A DNA stretch of 64,000 nucleotides from Paraburkholderia caffeinilytica (GTDB taxonomy: Bacteria; Pseudomonadota; Gammaproteobacteria; Burkholderiales; Burkholderiaceae): assembly GCF_003368325.1 (NCBI RefSeq), contig NZ_CP031467.1:1674001-1738000 (forward strand), read 5' to 3'. This document shows positions 28,295-38,552 of this stretch, one piece after another. Numbering within the stretch: the first letter of the stretch is position 1; every line of letters begins with the position of its first letter. The notes beneath the pieces were generated by a model. The model ran no database searches and was not told the DNA's origin. It was given only the letters and a program-made list of their open reading frames with translations. The position numbers were made by a program, and so were the translations under genes.

Positions 28295-30109
28295 TCAGAC
28301 AGGTTGCGTGCGCAATTCCAGCCACGCCTTCGCCTCACCCGAAACATGCGGCGACAGGCGCGCGCGCACCGTCTCGTGATACGCGTTGAGCCACGCGCGC
28401 TCGTCGTCACGCAACAGCGAGAGGTCGAGGCAGCGCGTGTCGATCGGGCACAGCGTCAGCGTCTCGAACTTGAGAAAGTCGCCGAACTCGGTTTTCTCCG
28501 CGGGCACGTTCAGCACCAGGTTCTCGATCCGCACGCCCCACTTGCCCGGCCGGTAGAGACCCGGTTCGACCGAGGTGATCATGCCTTCTTCCATCGCGGT
28601 CCACGGTTCGGCCGGCGCGTAGTGCGAAATCACCTGCGGACCTTCGTGCACGTTCAGGAAATAGCCCACGCCGTGACCGGTGCCATGACCATAGTCGGCG
28701 CCGGCTTCCCAGATCGGCGCGCGGGCAATCGCGTCGAGCATCGGCGAACGGATGCCGCGCGGGAATTTCGCACGCGACAACGCCATGGTGCCTTTCAGCA
28801 CGATCGTGAAATCGCGCCGCTGTGCCTCGCTGATGGTGCCGACCGGCACGACGCGGGTGATATCGGTCGTGCCGCTCAGATACTGCGCGCCCGAATCGAT
28901 CAGCAACAGGCCGTTGCCTTCGATCAACGAATGCGATTCATCGGTCGCGCGATAGTGCGGCATCGCGCCGTTCGCGTTGAAACCGGCAATCGTGGCAAAG
29001 CTCAGCGACACGAAGCCCGGACGACGCGCGCGGGCTGCCGTCAGGCGCTCGTCGATCGTCAGTTCGGTGATCGTTTCACGGCCCAGCGCGCCTTCGAACC
29101 ACGCGAAGAATTCGGCGAGCGCCGCGCCGTCCTGTTCCATCGTCTCGCGCACATGCTCTGCTTCCGCTTCCGTCTTGCGCGATTTGAAGAACGTGGACGG
29201 ATTGACCGCCTCGACGACCTCCACCGTGGACGGCACCGACTGCAGCGAGCCATAGGTAATCCGGCGCGGGTCGATCAACAGCGTGCTGCCGGCCGGCAAC
29301 GCGGCCAGTGCATCGGCCGCCTTTGCGTAGGGCTCGACGCTGATGCCGTCACGCGCGAGCGCATCGGCCAGCGCTTGCGGCACCTTGCCGTCGGCGACGA
29401 AGAGCGACGCGCTTTGCAGACCGACCAGCGCGTGCGCCACGAATACCGGGTTGTAACTGACGTCGGCACCGCGCAGATTCAACAGCCATGCGAGGTCGTC
29501 GAGCGTGGAAATGAAGTGCCACTGCGCACCCTTCTCCGCCATCGCACCGCGAATCTGCGCGAGCTTTTCCGAACGGGCGACGCCCGCATGCGGCGCGGCA
29601 TGTTCGAACACGGCGGCGGCCGGCAGCGACGGGCGCTGCGGCCAGATCGCGTCGAACAGATCGACGTCGGTGCGCAGCTTCACGCCGCGTGCGGTAAGCG
29701 CCTGGCTCAAAGCACGCGCCGCCGACACACCCAGCACCGCGCCGTCCACACCGACCGTGCCGCCGGTCGCGACGTTCTGCGCAAGCCATTCGAAATGCGG
29801 CGCGGTCTGCTGGCCGCCGGTCATCTTCATCAACTGAACGCCGGTGCCGGCCAGTTGCGCGTTGGCTTGTTCCCAGTAGCGGCTGTCGGTCCATACGCCG
29901 GCGAAATCGGCGGTCACGACCAGCGTGCCGGCCGAGCCGGTGAAACCCGACAACCACTCCCGGCCTTGCCAGCGCCCGGGTAGATATTCGGAAAGATGCG
30001 GATCTGCGGACGGCACCAGGTAAGCGGCGACGCCTTCACGCGCCATCGCGTTGCGCAATGTCGCGAGCCGTTCGGGGATGGAGGAGGTTTCGGGGAGTCG
30101 GGCATTCAT
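28295..30109 (-). CDS. Xaa-Pro aminopeptidase (M24B, aminopeptidase P)
   Basis: Removes an N-terminal residue that precedes proline. The start at 30109 gives 604 residues, as in the long, two-creatinase-domain aminopeptidase P group. Metal ligands are seen in LLIDSGAQYLSGTTDITR (two Asp), GHGTGHGVGYFLNVHEGPQ (His), MEEGMITSVEPGLY (Glu) and RIENLV (Glu). A C-terminal M24 extension follows. A start five codons upstream is possible. No signal peptide, so cytosolic. Confidence 0.92.
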   Translation of the reverse strand: MNARLPETSSIPERLATLRNAMAREGVAAYLVPSADPHLSEYLPGRWQGREWLSGFTGSAGTLVVTADFAGVWTDSRYWEQANAQLAGTGVQLMKMTGGQQTAPHFEWLAQNVATGGTVGVDGAVLGVSAARALSQALTARGVKLRTDVDLFDAIWPQRPSLPAAAVFEHAAPHAGVARSEKLAQIRGAMAEKGAQWHFISTLDDLAWLLNLRGADVSYNPVFVAHALVGLQSASLFVADGKVPQALADALARDGISVEPYAKAADALAALPAGSTLLIDPRRITYGSLQSVPSTVEVVEAVNPSTFFKSRKTEAEAEHVRETMEQDGAALAEFFAWFEGALGRETITELTIDERLTAARARRPGFVSLSFATIAGFNANGAMPHYRATDESHSLIEGNGLLLIDSGAQYLSGTTDITRVVPVGTISEAQRRDFTIVLKGTMALSRAKFPRGIRSPMLDAIARAPIWEAGADYGHGTGHGVGYFLNVHEGPQVISHYAPAEPWTAMEEGMITSVEPGLYRPGKWGVRIENLVLNVPAEKTEFGDFLKFETLTLCPIDTRCLDLSLLRDDERAWLNAYHETVRARLSPHVSGEAKAWLELRTQPV

Positions 30110-30128
30110 CGGAGTCACCTGCAAGTAT

Positions 30129-30392
30129 TCATCGACGGGAAAGCAAGCCGACCGTCACGGCAACCGCGACCAGCGCGACGGCGGTACATACCGGCCATTC
30201 GAGCGTATCGCCATCATGAAAGAGACCAACCACGTTGCCGGCCATGCGCGCGACACCCGCGCCCAGCACGCCGGTCAGTAGCGCCACCCACCATTGGGCA
30301 CGGCTCGACCGGCGTAGCGGGTGCAACCACCAACCCGCGAAACCGATCACCGCGCCCAGCACCAGGATTCCGGGCCACCCCATCAGGGGCAA
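30129..30392 (-). CDS. Small three-helix membrane protein, GlsB/YeaQ-like
   Basis: An 87-residue protein with three hydrophobic helices: PGILVLGAVIGFAGWWL, WWVALLTGVLGAGVARMAG and VCTAVALVAVAVTVGLL. Length and topology match the GlsB/YeaQ/YmgE (transglycosylase-associated) stress family, but identity is weak by eye. It is 19 bases upstream of the aminopeptidase P gene and may share its transcript. The 195 bases to the divergent response regulator hold no clear feature. Confidence 0.6.
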   Translation of the reverse strand: MPLMGWPGILVLGAVIGFAGWWLHPLRRSSRAQWWVALLTGVLGAGVARMAGNVVGLFHDGDTLEWPVCTAVALVAVAVTVGLLSRR

Positions 30393-30587
30393 CTCTCGCG
30401 CAGTTTCAGATTCGTCTCATGGGCGCAAGGGGCCAGGACAGCTAGCATTTTTGTCTCGTTAACTATAGAGGTTCGGCACGGCGCTTTCCGCATAGCGGAT
30501 GAGTTTAGGGGTCGGGGTGATGTTAGGCAAGCTGTAAGCCTTACGGAGAAACCTAGCCCCGGGTAATTGCCAAGCTGAACGCGCCCC

Positions 30588-31298
30588 ATGCGAATCGCCC
30601 TTATCGAGCCGGACCTTCGGCACGCCACCCTGGTCGACCGGCTGATCTTCGCCGGCGGCCATGCGTGCCAGCACTTCACAGCGAGCGCGCCGTTTCTGCA
30701 TCGCGCCACCGACGAATTCTTCGATCTTCTCATCACTGAAAACTGGGCCGGCGATCATTCGGCCGAAGACCTGATTCCGCGCGCCCGCTCGATCCTGCCG
30801 AGCTTGCCGGTGATCGTGCTGCTGTCGGAGCCACGCGAGAGCCAGATTGTCGCCGCGCTGCACGCCGGCGCCGACGACTGCCTGACCAAACCGGTCCGCG
30901 GCCCGGAAATGCTGGCCCGAGTGGACGCGCTGCTGCGGCGCGCTGGCTTGCGGCGCCCGTCCAACCGGCGGCGCGACACGATCGGCGACTATGCGTTCGA
31001 CGCGGCGCAGTTCGCCGTCACCTTCCGTAATCAGACGGTCAGCCTGACCCCGAAGGAATTCCGCTTTGCGCTGCTGTTATTTACCAATCTGTCGCGGCCG
31101 GTGTCGCGTGCGCATATTCTCGAAGCGGTCTGGACGCGCCGCCGCGACGTACAGTCGCGCACCGTCGACACCCATGCTTCGCGCGTGCGAACCAAACTGC
31201 AGTTGCGGCCCGAGCACGGGTATTGCCTGACACCGCTGTACGGCTATGGCTATCAACTCGACGCCATCCCGCCGGACGCCATTGTGAGGGCTGGGTAA
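30588..31298 (+). CDS. OmpR-type response regulator with atypical receiver
   Basis: A 236-residue regulator: receiver domain (about 1-118) and winged-helix DNA-binding domain (about 130-230, with TPKEFRFALLLF, SRAHILEAVW and RTVDTHASRVRTKLQL). The conserved Lys101 is present, but the phospho-acceptor Asp of strand 3 reads Glu51 (DLLITENWAG), which can mimic phosphorylation or abolish it. The acidic pocket Glu7/Asp9 is present. No histidine kinase is adjacent. Target genes are unknown; the 5' neighbour is divergent and hemA lies downstream. Confidence 0.82.
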   Translation: MRIALIEPDLRHATLVDRLIFAGGHACQHFTASAPFLHRATDEFFDLLITENWAGDHSAEDLIPRARSILPSLPVIVLLSEPRESQIVAALHAGADDCLTKPVRGPEMLARVDALLRRAGLRRPSNRRRDTIGDYAFDAAQFAVTFRNQTVSLTPKEFRFALLLFTNLSRPVSRAHILEAVWTRRRDVQSRTVDTHASRVRTKLQLRPEHGYCLTPLYGYGYQLDAIPPDAIVRAG

Positions 31299-31329
31299 CG
31301 CATCCACAATGTAAGAATCGTGGAAACGC

Positions 31330-31335
31330 TATAAT
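31330..31335 (+). promoter_or_regulatory. Consensus -10 element for hemA
   Basis: A perfect TATAAT 26 bases before the hemA ATG. No matching -35 at 16-18 bases, so an activator may be needed. Confidence 0.5.
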
Positions 31336-31360
31336 ATTGAGCTAAACCATAGCCCCCCAT

Positions 31361-32647
31361 ATGCAGCTTCTAACGATCGGAATCAATCACCACACCGCGC
31401 CTGTCGCCTTGCGCGAACGCGTGGCGTTTCCGCTCGAACAGATCAAACCTGCGCTGGATACCTTCAAGAGCATCTGGCTCGGCCGCACCGCCCGCACGGC
31501 GCCGGAAGCGGCGATTCTGTCCACCTGCAATCGCACCGAACTCTACTGCGCGACCGACGACCACGCCGCGCGTGAAGCCGCGATCCAGTGGTTCTCGAAG
31601 TACCACAACCTGCCCGTCAACGAACTCGCGCCGCATGTCTACGCGCTGCCGCAGTCGGAAGCCGTGCGCCACGCGTTCCGCGTCGCCTCGGGCCTCGATT
31701 CAATGGTGCTGGGCGAGACGCAAATCGTCGGACAAATGAAGGACGCCGTGCGCACGGCGTCCGAGGCCGGCGCGCTCGGCACCTATCTGAACCAGCTGTT
31801 CCAGCGCACCTTCGCTGTGGCGAAGGAAGTGCGCAGCACGACCGAAATCGGCGCGCAGTCGGTTTCCATGGCGGCCGCCGCCGTGCGGCTCGCGCAGCGG
31901 ATTTTCGACAAGGTCTCGAACCAGCGTGTGCTGTTCATCGGCGCGGGCGAAATGATCGAGTTGTGCGCGACGCACTTCGCGGCGCAGCAGCCGCGTGAAC
32001 TCGTCGTCGCCAATCGCACGGCCGAGCGTGGCGCCCGCCTCGCCGAACGCTTCAACGGCCGGGCCATTCCGCTCTCCGAACTGCCCGCGCGCATGCATGA
32101 ATTCGACATCATCGTGTCGTGCACGGCTTCCACCCTGCCGATCATCGGTCTGGGCGCGGTCGAGCGGGCCGTGAAAGCGCGCCGTCACCGGCCGATTTTC
32201 ATGGTCGATCTGGCTGTTCCGCGCGATATCGAACCCGAAGTCGGCAAACTCGAAGACGTGTTCCTGTACACCGTCGACGACCTCGGCGCGATCGTGCGCG
32301 AAGGTAATGCGTCGCGGCAAGCCGCAGTCGCGCAGGCCGAGGCGATCATCGAAACGCGCGTGCAGAACTTCATGCAATGGCTCGACGCGCGCAGCATCGT
32401 GCCCGTGATCCGCCACATGCATACGCAGGCCGACGTGCTGCGCCGCGCCGAAGTCGAACGCGCGCAGAAAATGCTCGCACGCGGCGAGGACCCGGCAGCA
32501 GTGCTCGAGGCGTTGTCGCAATCGCTCACCAACAAACTGATCCACGGCCCGACGCACGCGCTCAATCGCGCGAGCAGCGAGAACCGTGACACGCTCATCG
32601 AATTGATGAGCGGTTTCTACAAACACTCCGGTTCTACGGAGCGTTAG
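31361..32647 (+). CDS. hemA: Glutamyl-tRNA reductase
   Basis: First step of tetrapyrrole synthesis by the C5 route: reduces glutamyl-tRNA(Glu) to glutamate-1-semialdehyde with NADPH. The 428 residues contain the nucleophile Cys56 in STCNRTELY, the [19 protein letters not shown] helix, the NADPH-binding [10 protein letters not shown], and the C-terminal dimerisation helix. First of a run hemA-prfA-prmC seen in many proteobacteria. Confidence 0.97.
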   Translation: MQLLTIGINHHTAPVALRERVAFPLEQIKPALDTFKSIWLGRTARTAPEAAILSTCNRTELYCATDDHAAREAAIQWFSKYHNLPVNELAPHVYALPQSEAVRHAFRVASGLDSMVLGETQIVGQMKDAVRTASEAGALGTYLNQLFQRTFAVAKEVRSTTEIGAQSVSMAAAAVRLAQRIFDKVSNQRVLFIGAGEMIELCATHFAAQQPRELVVANRTAERGARLAERFNGRAIPLSELPARMHEFDIIVSCTASTLPIIGLGAVERAVKARRHRPIFMVDLAVPRDIEPEVGKLEDVFLYTVDDLGAIVREGNASRQAAVAQAEAIIETRVQNFMQWLDARSIVPVIRHMHTQADVLRRAEVERAQKMLARGEDPAAVLEALSQSLTNKLIHGPTHALNRASSENRDTLIELMSGFYKHSGSTER

Positions 32648-32769
32648 CGGCGCAACCACCGCCGCACCGTCCGCGCCACACTGAGTGGCCCGCGACATGC
32701 TTCTGACCAGGGCATCTGCCCACTCCCCTAGTCGTCGTCTTTGCCGGAGTCCGCTCCGATACCCGTCCG

Positions 32770-33852
32770 ATGAAAACGAGCATGCAACGCAAGCTCGACC
32801 AGCTCACTATCCGGCTGGCCGAACTGAACGATCTGTTGAGCCGCGAGGACATCACCTCGAATCTCGACCAATACCGCAAGCTCACGCGTGAACACGCCGA
32901 GCTCGGGCCGGTCGTCGAGCATTACGCACTGTGGCGCCACGCGATGAACGACGCGGCGACCGCGCAGGAATTGCTGGCGGACACGTCGATGCGCGACTTC
33001 GCGGAAGAGGAAATCCGCACGGCTCGCGAGCGGATGGAAAAACTCGGTGCCGAATTGCAGAAAATGCTGCTGCCGAAAGACCCGAACGACGATCGCAACA
33101 TCTTCCTCGAAATCCGCGCCGGCACGGGTGGCGACGAATCGGCGCTGTTCGCGGGCGATTTGCTGCGCATGTACCTGCGCTTCGCCGAGCGCAATCGCTG
33201 GCAGGTCGAGATGATGTCGGCGAGCGAATCGGACCTCGGCGGCTACAAGGAAGTGATCGTGCGGATCGCCGGCGAGGCGGCCTATTCCAAGCTCAAGTTC
33301 GAGTCGGGCGGCCATCGCGTGCAACGCGTACCCGCCACCGAAACGCAGGGCCGCATTCACACCTCGGCGTGCACGGTCGCGGTGATGCCGGAAGCGGACG
33401 AAATCGGCGAAGTCGAAATCAATCCGGCCGATCTGCGCATCGACACGTTCCGCGCGTCTGGCGCGGGCGGACAGCACATCAACAAGACCGACTCGGCGGT
33501 GCGCGTCACGCACTTGCCGACGGGCATCGTCGTCGAATGTCAGGACGACCGGTCGCAGCACAAGAACAAGGATCGCGCGCTGAAGGTGTTGGCCGCGCGC
33601 ATCAAGGACAAGCAGTCGCACGAGCAGCAGGCGAAGGAAGCCGCCACGCGCAAGAGCCTGATCGGCTCGGGCGATCGCTCGGAGCGGATTCGCACCTACA
33701 ACTTCCCGCAAGGACGTCTGACGGATCACCGGATCAATCTGACGCTGTATCGCCTGGACGCGATCATGGACGGCGATCTCGACGAATTGATCGCGGCTTT
33801 GGTGAGCGAGCATCAAGCCGAGTTGCTGGCATCGCTGGGCGACGCGGACTAA
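32770..33852 (+). CDS. prfA: Peptide chain release factor 1
   Basis: Recognises UAA and UAG stop codons and triggers peptide release. The 360 residues contain the PAT anticodon-mimic tripeptide within [15 protein letters not shown] and the catalytic GGQ loop in [16 protein letters not shown]. The GGQ glutamine is methylated by PrmC, whose gene starts only six bases downstream. Confidence 0.97.
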   Translation: MKTSMQRKLDQLTIRLAELNDLLSREDITSNLDQYRKLTREHAELGPVVEHYALWRHAMNDAATAQELLADTSMRDFAEEEIRTARERMEKLGAELQKMLLPKDPNDDRNIFLEIRAGTGGDESALFAGDLLRMYLRFAERNRWQVEMMSASESDLGGYKEVIVRIAGEAAYSKLKFESGGHRVQRVPATETQGRIHTSACTVAVMPEADEIGEVEINPADLRIDTFRASGAGGQHINKTDSAVRVTHLPTGIVVECQDDRSQHKNKDRALKVLAARIKDKQSHEQQAKEAATRKSLIGSGDRSERIRTYNFPQGRLTDHRINLTLYRLDAIMDGDLDELIAALVSEHQAELLASLGDAD

Positions 33853-33858
33853 GCGCGG

Positions 33859-34701
33859 ATGGATCCCATCACGCCCGCCGCGCTGTTGCGCGCCTCGCCG
33901 CTGCCGTCGCTCGAAGCGCGGATTCTGCTCACGCACGTGCTCGGCTGGCGGCATACGCAATTGATTACACGCAGCGATGAGGCGCTCGACGGCACCATAG
34001 TCGAGCGATACCGGAATCTGGAAGCGCGGCGTGTCGCCGGTGAACCGGTGGCGCAACTGGTCGGCGTGCGCGAATTTTTTGGGCTTGATTTCGAAGTGAC
34101 ACCGGACGTGCTGATTCCACGTCCCGAAACCGAATTGCTGGTCGAAACGGCGTTGGCTGCAATGGAAAACGTCTCACGGCCGCGCGTGCTCGATCTGGGC
34201 ACCGGCACCGGTGCGATCGCCGTGGCCATTGCGTCGATGCGGCCCGACGCGCCGGTCTGGGCGCTCGACCGTTCCGCCGAAGCGCTGACGGTGGCCACAC
34301 GCAACGCCGCGCGCCTGCTGGATGCCAAACGCCCCGGCGGCGCCGTGAACCTGCGGCAAAGCGACTGGTACAGCTCGCTCGACACGGCGTTGCGCTTTGA
34401 CGTGATCGTCAGCAATCCGCCGTATATCGCGAGCGGCGATCCGCATCTGTCTGAAGGCGATCTGCGCTTCGAGCCGCGCGGCGCGCTCACCGACGAAGCC
34501 GACGGCCTCAGCGCGATCCGCAAGATCGTCGCGGGCGCGCCCGCACGTTTGGCCGCCAATGGCGTATTGTGGATCGAACACGGATACGATCAGGCGCAGG
34601 CCGGGCGCGACCTGCTGACGTCACAAGGTTTTGCAGACGTCCGCTCGGAGCAGGATCTCGCCGGCATCGAGCGAATCAGCGGCGGACGGTGGCCCGGCTG
34701 A
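33859..34701 (+). CDS. prmC: Release factor glutamine methyltransferase
   Basis: Methylates the Gln of the GGQ motif in RF1 and RF2 using SAM. The 280 residues contain the SAM loop VLDLGTGTGAIAVAIA and the substrate-Gln motif SNPPYIASGDPHL, plus an N-terminal helical domain for release-factor binding. Begins MDPITPAALLRAS. Placed directly after its substrate gene prfA. Confidence 0.95.
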   Translation: MDPITPAALLRASPLPSLEARILLTHVLGWRHTQLITRSDEALDGTIVERYRNLEARRVAGEPVAQLVGVREFFGLDFEVTPDVLIPRPETELLVETALAAMENVSRPRVLDLGTGTGAIAVAIASMRPDAPVWALDRSAEALTVATRNAARLLDAKRPGGAVNLRQSDWYSSLDTALRFDVIVSNPPYIASGDPHLSEGDLRFEPRGALTDEADGLSAIRKIVAGAPARLAANGVLWIEHGYDQAQAGRDLLTSQGFADVRSEQDLAGIERISGGRWPG

Positions 34702-34815
34702 CCTCGATGTCCAGCCCTGATTGCCGAAGTGGCAAAGCGACCCTCGGCCGGTCTTACCGAAATCCGCTATCATTTCAGCCTACTCCCTACACATAACGGA
34801 ACCGCAAGGTCAGTC

Positions 34816-35127
34816 ATGGATACGCAACAACGCATCAAGCAAATCGTCGACGAAAACAGTGTCGTGCTCTTCATGAAGGGCACCGCCCAGTTCCCGATGT
34901 GCGGCTTTTCCGGCCGCGCCATCCAGATTCTGAAGGCGTGTGGCGTTAACGAAATCAAAACCGTCAACGTGCTCGAAGACGACGAAGTCCGCCAGGGCAT
35001 CAAGCAGTTCTCGAACTGGCCGACCATTCCGCAGCTCTACGTGAAGGGCGAATTCGTCGGCGGCTCGGACATCATGATGGAAATGTACGAATCGGGCGAA
35101 CTGCAGCAACTGTTCGCCGCGGCTTAA
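34816..35127 (+). CDS. grxD: Monothiol glutaredoxin
   Basis: CGFS-type glutaredoxin (Cys29-Ser32) that carries Fe-S clusters, usually with BolA partners. The start at 34816 gives 103 residues, the family length, beginning [35 protein letters not shown] and [19 protein letters not shown] are hallmark segments. It lies between prmC and ubiX and may be transcribed with them. Confidence 0.95.
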   Translation: MDTQQRIKQIVDENSVVLFMKGTAQFPMCGFSGRAIQILKACGVNEIKTVNVLEDDEVRQGIKQFSNWPTIPQLYVKGEFVGGSDIMMEMYESGELQQLFAAA

Positions 35128-35194
35128 GCGGCTGCCGCTGTCCGAACCTTTGCTGTCCTCCGCTTTGCCGTCCTCCGATAAGGCGCCGCGAGCC

Positions 35195-35794
35195 ATGGAA
35201 ACACGCGCTGCAGCGCCACGCCGGCTGATCGTCGCGATCACCGGCGCAACCGGCGCCATCTACGGCATCCGGTTGCTCGAGACGTTGCGCAAGCGGGGCG
35301 GCGTCGAAAGCCATCTGCTGATATCGAGTGCCGGGTGGCTCAATATCCAGCACGAACTCCAATTGAGCAAAGAAGACGTGCATCCGCTCGCGGATGTCGT
35401 CCATTCGGTGCGCGACGTCGGCGCAAGCATCGCATCAGGTTCGTTCGCCACCGACGGCATGGTGGTCGCCCCCTGCTCGATGAAGACGCTGGCAAGCGTC
35501 GCACACGGTTTTTCCGACAACCTGATCACCCGCGCCGCCGATGTCACGCTCAAGGAGCGCCGCCGGCTCGTCCTTCTCGTGCGCGAAACGCCGTTCAACC
35601 TCGCGCATCTGCGCAATATGACGGCCGTCACCGAAATGGGCGGCGTGATCTTCCCGCCCTTGCCCGCGTTCTACAACCACCCGGCCTCGATCGACGAAAT
35701 GGTCGATCACACGGTGGCGCGCGTGTTGGATCTGTTCGCGTGGGGACCGGCCATGTCGCCCGCATGGCAAGGGTTGCGCGACACGCAGGAGTAA
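35195..35794 (+). CDS. ubiX: Flavin prenyltransferase UbiX
   Basis: Makes prenylated FMN, cofactor of the UbiD decarboxylase in ubiquinone synthesis. The ATG at 35195 gives 199 residues; a TTG at 35150 is less likely. Signs: IVAITGATGAIYGIRLLE, the flavin-binding VVAPCSMKTLASVAHG, DNLITRAADVTLKERR, and LVLLVRETP. Downstream of grxD by 67 bases. A second ubiquinone-family gene is at 14592-15764. Confidence 0.93.
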   Translation: METRAAAPRRLIVAITGATGAIYGIRLLETLRKRGGVESHLLISSAGWLNIQHELQLSKEDVHPLADVVHSVRDVGASIASGSFATDGMVVAPCSMKTLASVAHGFSDNLITRAADVTLKERRRLVLLVRETPFNLAHLRNMTAVTEMGGVIFPPLPAFYNHPASIDEMVDHTVARVLDLFAWGPAMSPAWQGLRDTQE

Positions 35795-36016
35795 TTCGCC
35801 AGGCGACGTGCCGCCACGATGTGTAGGGCGAAGGCAGGCACCGCATGGCCGTGGCCTCACGAGCGGGACGACCGACACCCGAAAATCGCTCCACTCCCAT
35901 TAATAACAGCTGCGACACAATCAATTCCGTTTTCACCCGTTTATCAAACGTCGGTACGGACCTATATTGATAGCAACCCCACTTCTGCGCCGCGCTCCCG
36001 CGGCGGCGTTGCTGCC

Positions 36017-36802
36017 ATGACTCGCTTACCGTCGCTATTCCTTTCCCACGGCGCGCCTACGCTGCCGATCGATCCGTCCCTGCCGTCCGCCGAATTCGGC
36101 GCGCTGTCGGCGCAATTGCCGCGCCCTGAGACCGTGCTGATGCTGTCGGCCCATTGGGGCACGGCGCAACCGGTTGCGAGCACGTCCACGTCGCCCGAGA
36201 CCATCCACGATTTCTACGGCTTCCCGCGCCAACTGTATGAGATTCAGTATCCGGCTCCCGGCGCCCCCGATCTGGCACGCCGTGCCGCGGTGCTGCTCGG
36301 CGAAAACGGCATCCTCGCCGACGCCCAGCCGCACGGGCTCGACCACGGCGCGTGGGTCCCCATGCTGCTGATGTTCCCGGACGCCGACGTACCGGTCGCG
36401 CAACTGTCGATCCAGCCGCACCTGGACGCCGCCCATCACTTTCGTGTGGGTCGCGCGCTGCGCTCGCTGAAAGATGACGGCGTGATGGTGATCGGCTCGG
36501 GCCAGATCACGCACAACCTGCGCGCCGCGGACTTTTCCGCGCGCCCGGAAGACGCCGATCCGCGCGTGGCCGAATTCACCGACTGGTTCGAGGCCAGGCT
36601 CGCCGCGCACGATATCGACGCCTTGCTCGACTACCGCCGTCTGGCGCCGCACGCGGTCCTGATGCATCCGACCGACGAGCACCTGCTGCCCGTGTTCGCG
36701 GCACTAGGTGCGGCGGACGACGACTATTCGCTGGCGATTCAGTCGCTCGGAACCTATCAGCGCTCGCTCGCCATGACGAATTACGTGTTCGGCACCGCCT
36801 GA
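36017..36802 (+). CDS. DODA-type extradiol dioxygenase (YgiD-like)
   Basis: Class III extradiol ring-cleavage dioxygenase, related to plant 4,5-DOPA dioxygenase and E. coli YgiD; a metal-dependent enzyme with unknown natural substrate in bacteria. The start at 36017 gives 261 residues, the family length. Probable metal ligands are His in LFLSHGAP (His11), LMLSAHWG and HGLDHGAWVP. Conserved HPTDEHLLPVFAALGA is near the C-terminus. It stands alone and is followed by a strong terminator. The preceding 222 bases contain no gene. Confidence 0.88.
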   Translation: MTRLPSLFLSHGAPTLPIDPSLPSAEFGALSAQLPRPETVLMLSAHWGTAQPVASTSTSPETIHDFYGFPRQLYEIQYPAPGAPDLARRAAVLLGENGILADAQPHGLDHGAWVPMLLMFPDADVPVAQLSIQPHLDAAHHFRVGRALRSLKDDGVMVIGSGQITHNLRAADFSARPEDADPRVAEFTDWFEARLAAHDIDALLDYRRLAPHAVLMHPTDEHLLPVFAALGAADDDYSLAIQSLGTYQRSLAMTNYVFGTA

Positions 36803-36863
36803 CTCGACGCCAATGCGGCGCCGTCGAAGCGCCACCGCAAGGTCAAACCTGCGCCAACAAAAA

Positions 36864-36897
36864 AGCCCGCCTGAGTTGCTCAGGCGGGCTTTTTTTC
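36864..36897. terminator. Strong terminator between dioxygenase and permease
   Basis: A 12-bp perfect stem (36864-36875 with 36879-36890), 3-base loop, then seven Ts; preceded by A's, so bidirectional for these convergent genes. Confidence 0.92.
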
Positions 36898-36945
36898 GTG
36901 CCGGGCCGAATCACGACGATTCGGCGAACGACTCAGCGTTGCAAC

Positions 36946-38541
36946 TTAGTGTGCGCCGATGCCCTCGAGCACTTCGTCGTGCGTCTGACGTTCCTCGAGG
37001 TATTCCGAACGGTAGCCGCTATGCACGCCCCAGTAATAGAACACCAGCGAGAGCACGGCCACCACCAGCATGTCCCAGCCGTACGGCAGAATGCCGTAGC
37101 CGCCGAACTCCTTGCTACCGATCAGCGACAGAATCGCCATCACCGGCAGGTAGGCCACAAGCCACCATGCAGCCTTCAGGTCACGCCCCCAGCCGCCAAA
37201 ACCCGACTTCGCCTGGAAATAGAAGTACACCGGCAGCGCGACGACCATCAGCAGAATGATTTCGCCCGTCAGCGGCCATTTCGCCCAGTACAGGATCAGC
37301 GACGCGCACACGAAAGCGAACGGCGCAATGAGTTGCATGCCCGGAATGTGCAGCGGGCGCTCCAGATCCGTCGCCGCGCGGCGCAGCGCCATCAGGCTGA
37401 TCGGGCCGGTCAGGTACGAAATCACGGTCGCAACCGAGATCACCGCGGCCAACGAGCTCCAGCCACGGAAGAAGAACAGGAAAATAAACGACACCAGCAG
37501 GTTGAACCACATCGCCTGACGCGGCACGCCGTAGAACGGGTGCACGTTGCCGAACATCTTCGGCATCGTGTTGTTGCGCTCCATGGCGTAGATCATGCGG
37601 GTGGTGGTCGCCATGTAGGTCGTGCCGGTACCGCTCGGGCTGACGAACGCGTCGACGTACAGCAGGATAGCCAGCCAGTTCAGGTTCAGCGCGATGGCCA
37701 GTTCGGCAAACGGCGAAGCGAAATTGAAGTGGCTCCAGCCCTTCATCACGTCGCTCGGGCTCACTGCGCCGATGTACGCGACCTGCAGCAGCACGTAGAT
37801 CACCAGCGCCAGCAGGATCGAGCCGATCACTGCGAACGGCACGCTTCTCGCCGGATTGCGCGCTTCACCCGCGAGGTTGATCGGGCTCTGGAAACCGTTG
37901 AAGGCGAACACGATGCCGCTCGTCGACACGGCTGTCAGCACAGCCGACCAGCCATACGGTGCAAAGGTACTCACCTCGCCGAAGTTTTCCTTGTGGAAAC
38001 CCGACAGCATCAGGCCAGCGATGGTCGCACCCGGAATCAGGAACTTGAAGACCGTGATCGCCGAATTGGCGCGCGCGAACAACTTCACGCCCCAGTAGTT
38101 CAGCAGGAAATAAATGATTACGAGAGCGGCGGACAGTAATAGCCCATTGGTCGTTAATGACCCGTCCACGAATAGCGCATGCGCCCATGGATACGGCCAG
38201 GTGCTCATATATTGGATGGATGCTTCAGCCTCGATAGGAATCACCGAGACAATGGCGATCCAGTTGGCCCACGCACTGATGAACCCGACCAGCGCGCCGT
38301 GCGAATAGCGCGCATAACGCACCATGCCGCCTGACTCCGGGAACATCGCGCCGAGCTCCGCATAGGTCAATGCAATCGCAAGAATCACGACCGCCCCGAT
38401 GACCCATGCACAAATGGCAGCCGGGCCTGCAATTTTTGCGGCCTTCCACGCGCCGAACAGCCAACCCGATCCGATGATTGAACCCAAGCCGGTCAGCAAC
38501 AGCGCGACCGGTCCGATGTTCCGTTGTATAGAACTTTTCAC
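36946..38541 (-). CDS. APC-family amino acid permease
   Basis: A 531-residue inner-membrane permease with about 12-14 helices. The family motif GSIIGSGWLFGAWKAAKIAG lies in the first helix, followed by a conserved YAELGAMFPESGGMVRYAR. It resembles the aspartate-proton symporter (YveA) branch of the APC family; the substrate is inferred and could be another amino acid. The region upstream (38542-38760) carries paired hairpin repeats that would be in its 5' leader or promoter. Confidence 0.85.
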   Translation of the reverse strand: MKSSIQRNIGPVALLLTGLGSIIGSGWLFGAWKAAKIAGPAAICAWVIGAVVILAIALTYAELGAMFPESGGMVRYARYSHGALVGFISAWANWIAIVSVIPIEAEASIQYMSTWPYPWAHALFVDGSLTTNGLLLSAALVIIYFLLNYWGVKLFARANSAITVFKFLIPGATIAGLMLSGFHKENFGEVSTFAPYGWSAVLTAVSTSGIVFAFNGFQSPINLAGEARNPARSVPFAVIGSILLALVIYVLLQVAYIGAVSPSDVMKGWSHFNFASPFAELAIALNLNWLAILLYVDAFVSPSGTGTTYMATTTRMIYAMERNNTMPKMFGNVHPFYGVPRQAMWFNLLVSFIFLFFFRGWSSLAAVISVATVISYLTGPISLMALRRAATDLERPLHIPGMQLIAPFAFVCASLILYWAKWPLTGEIILLMVVALPVYFYFQAKSGFGGWGRDLKAAWWLVAYLPVMAILSLIGSKEFGGYGILPYGWDMLVVAVLSLVFYYWGVHSGYRSEYLEERQTHDEVLEGIGAH

Positions 38542-38552
38542 TTCTTCTCCTG

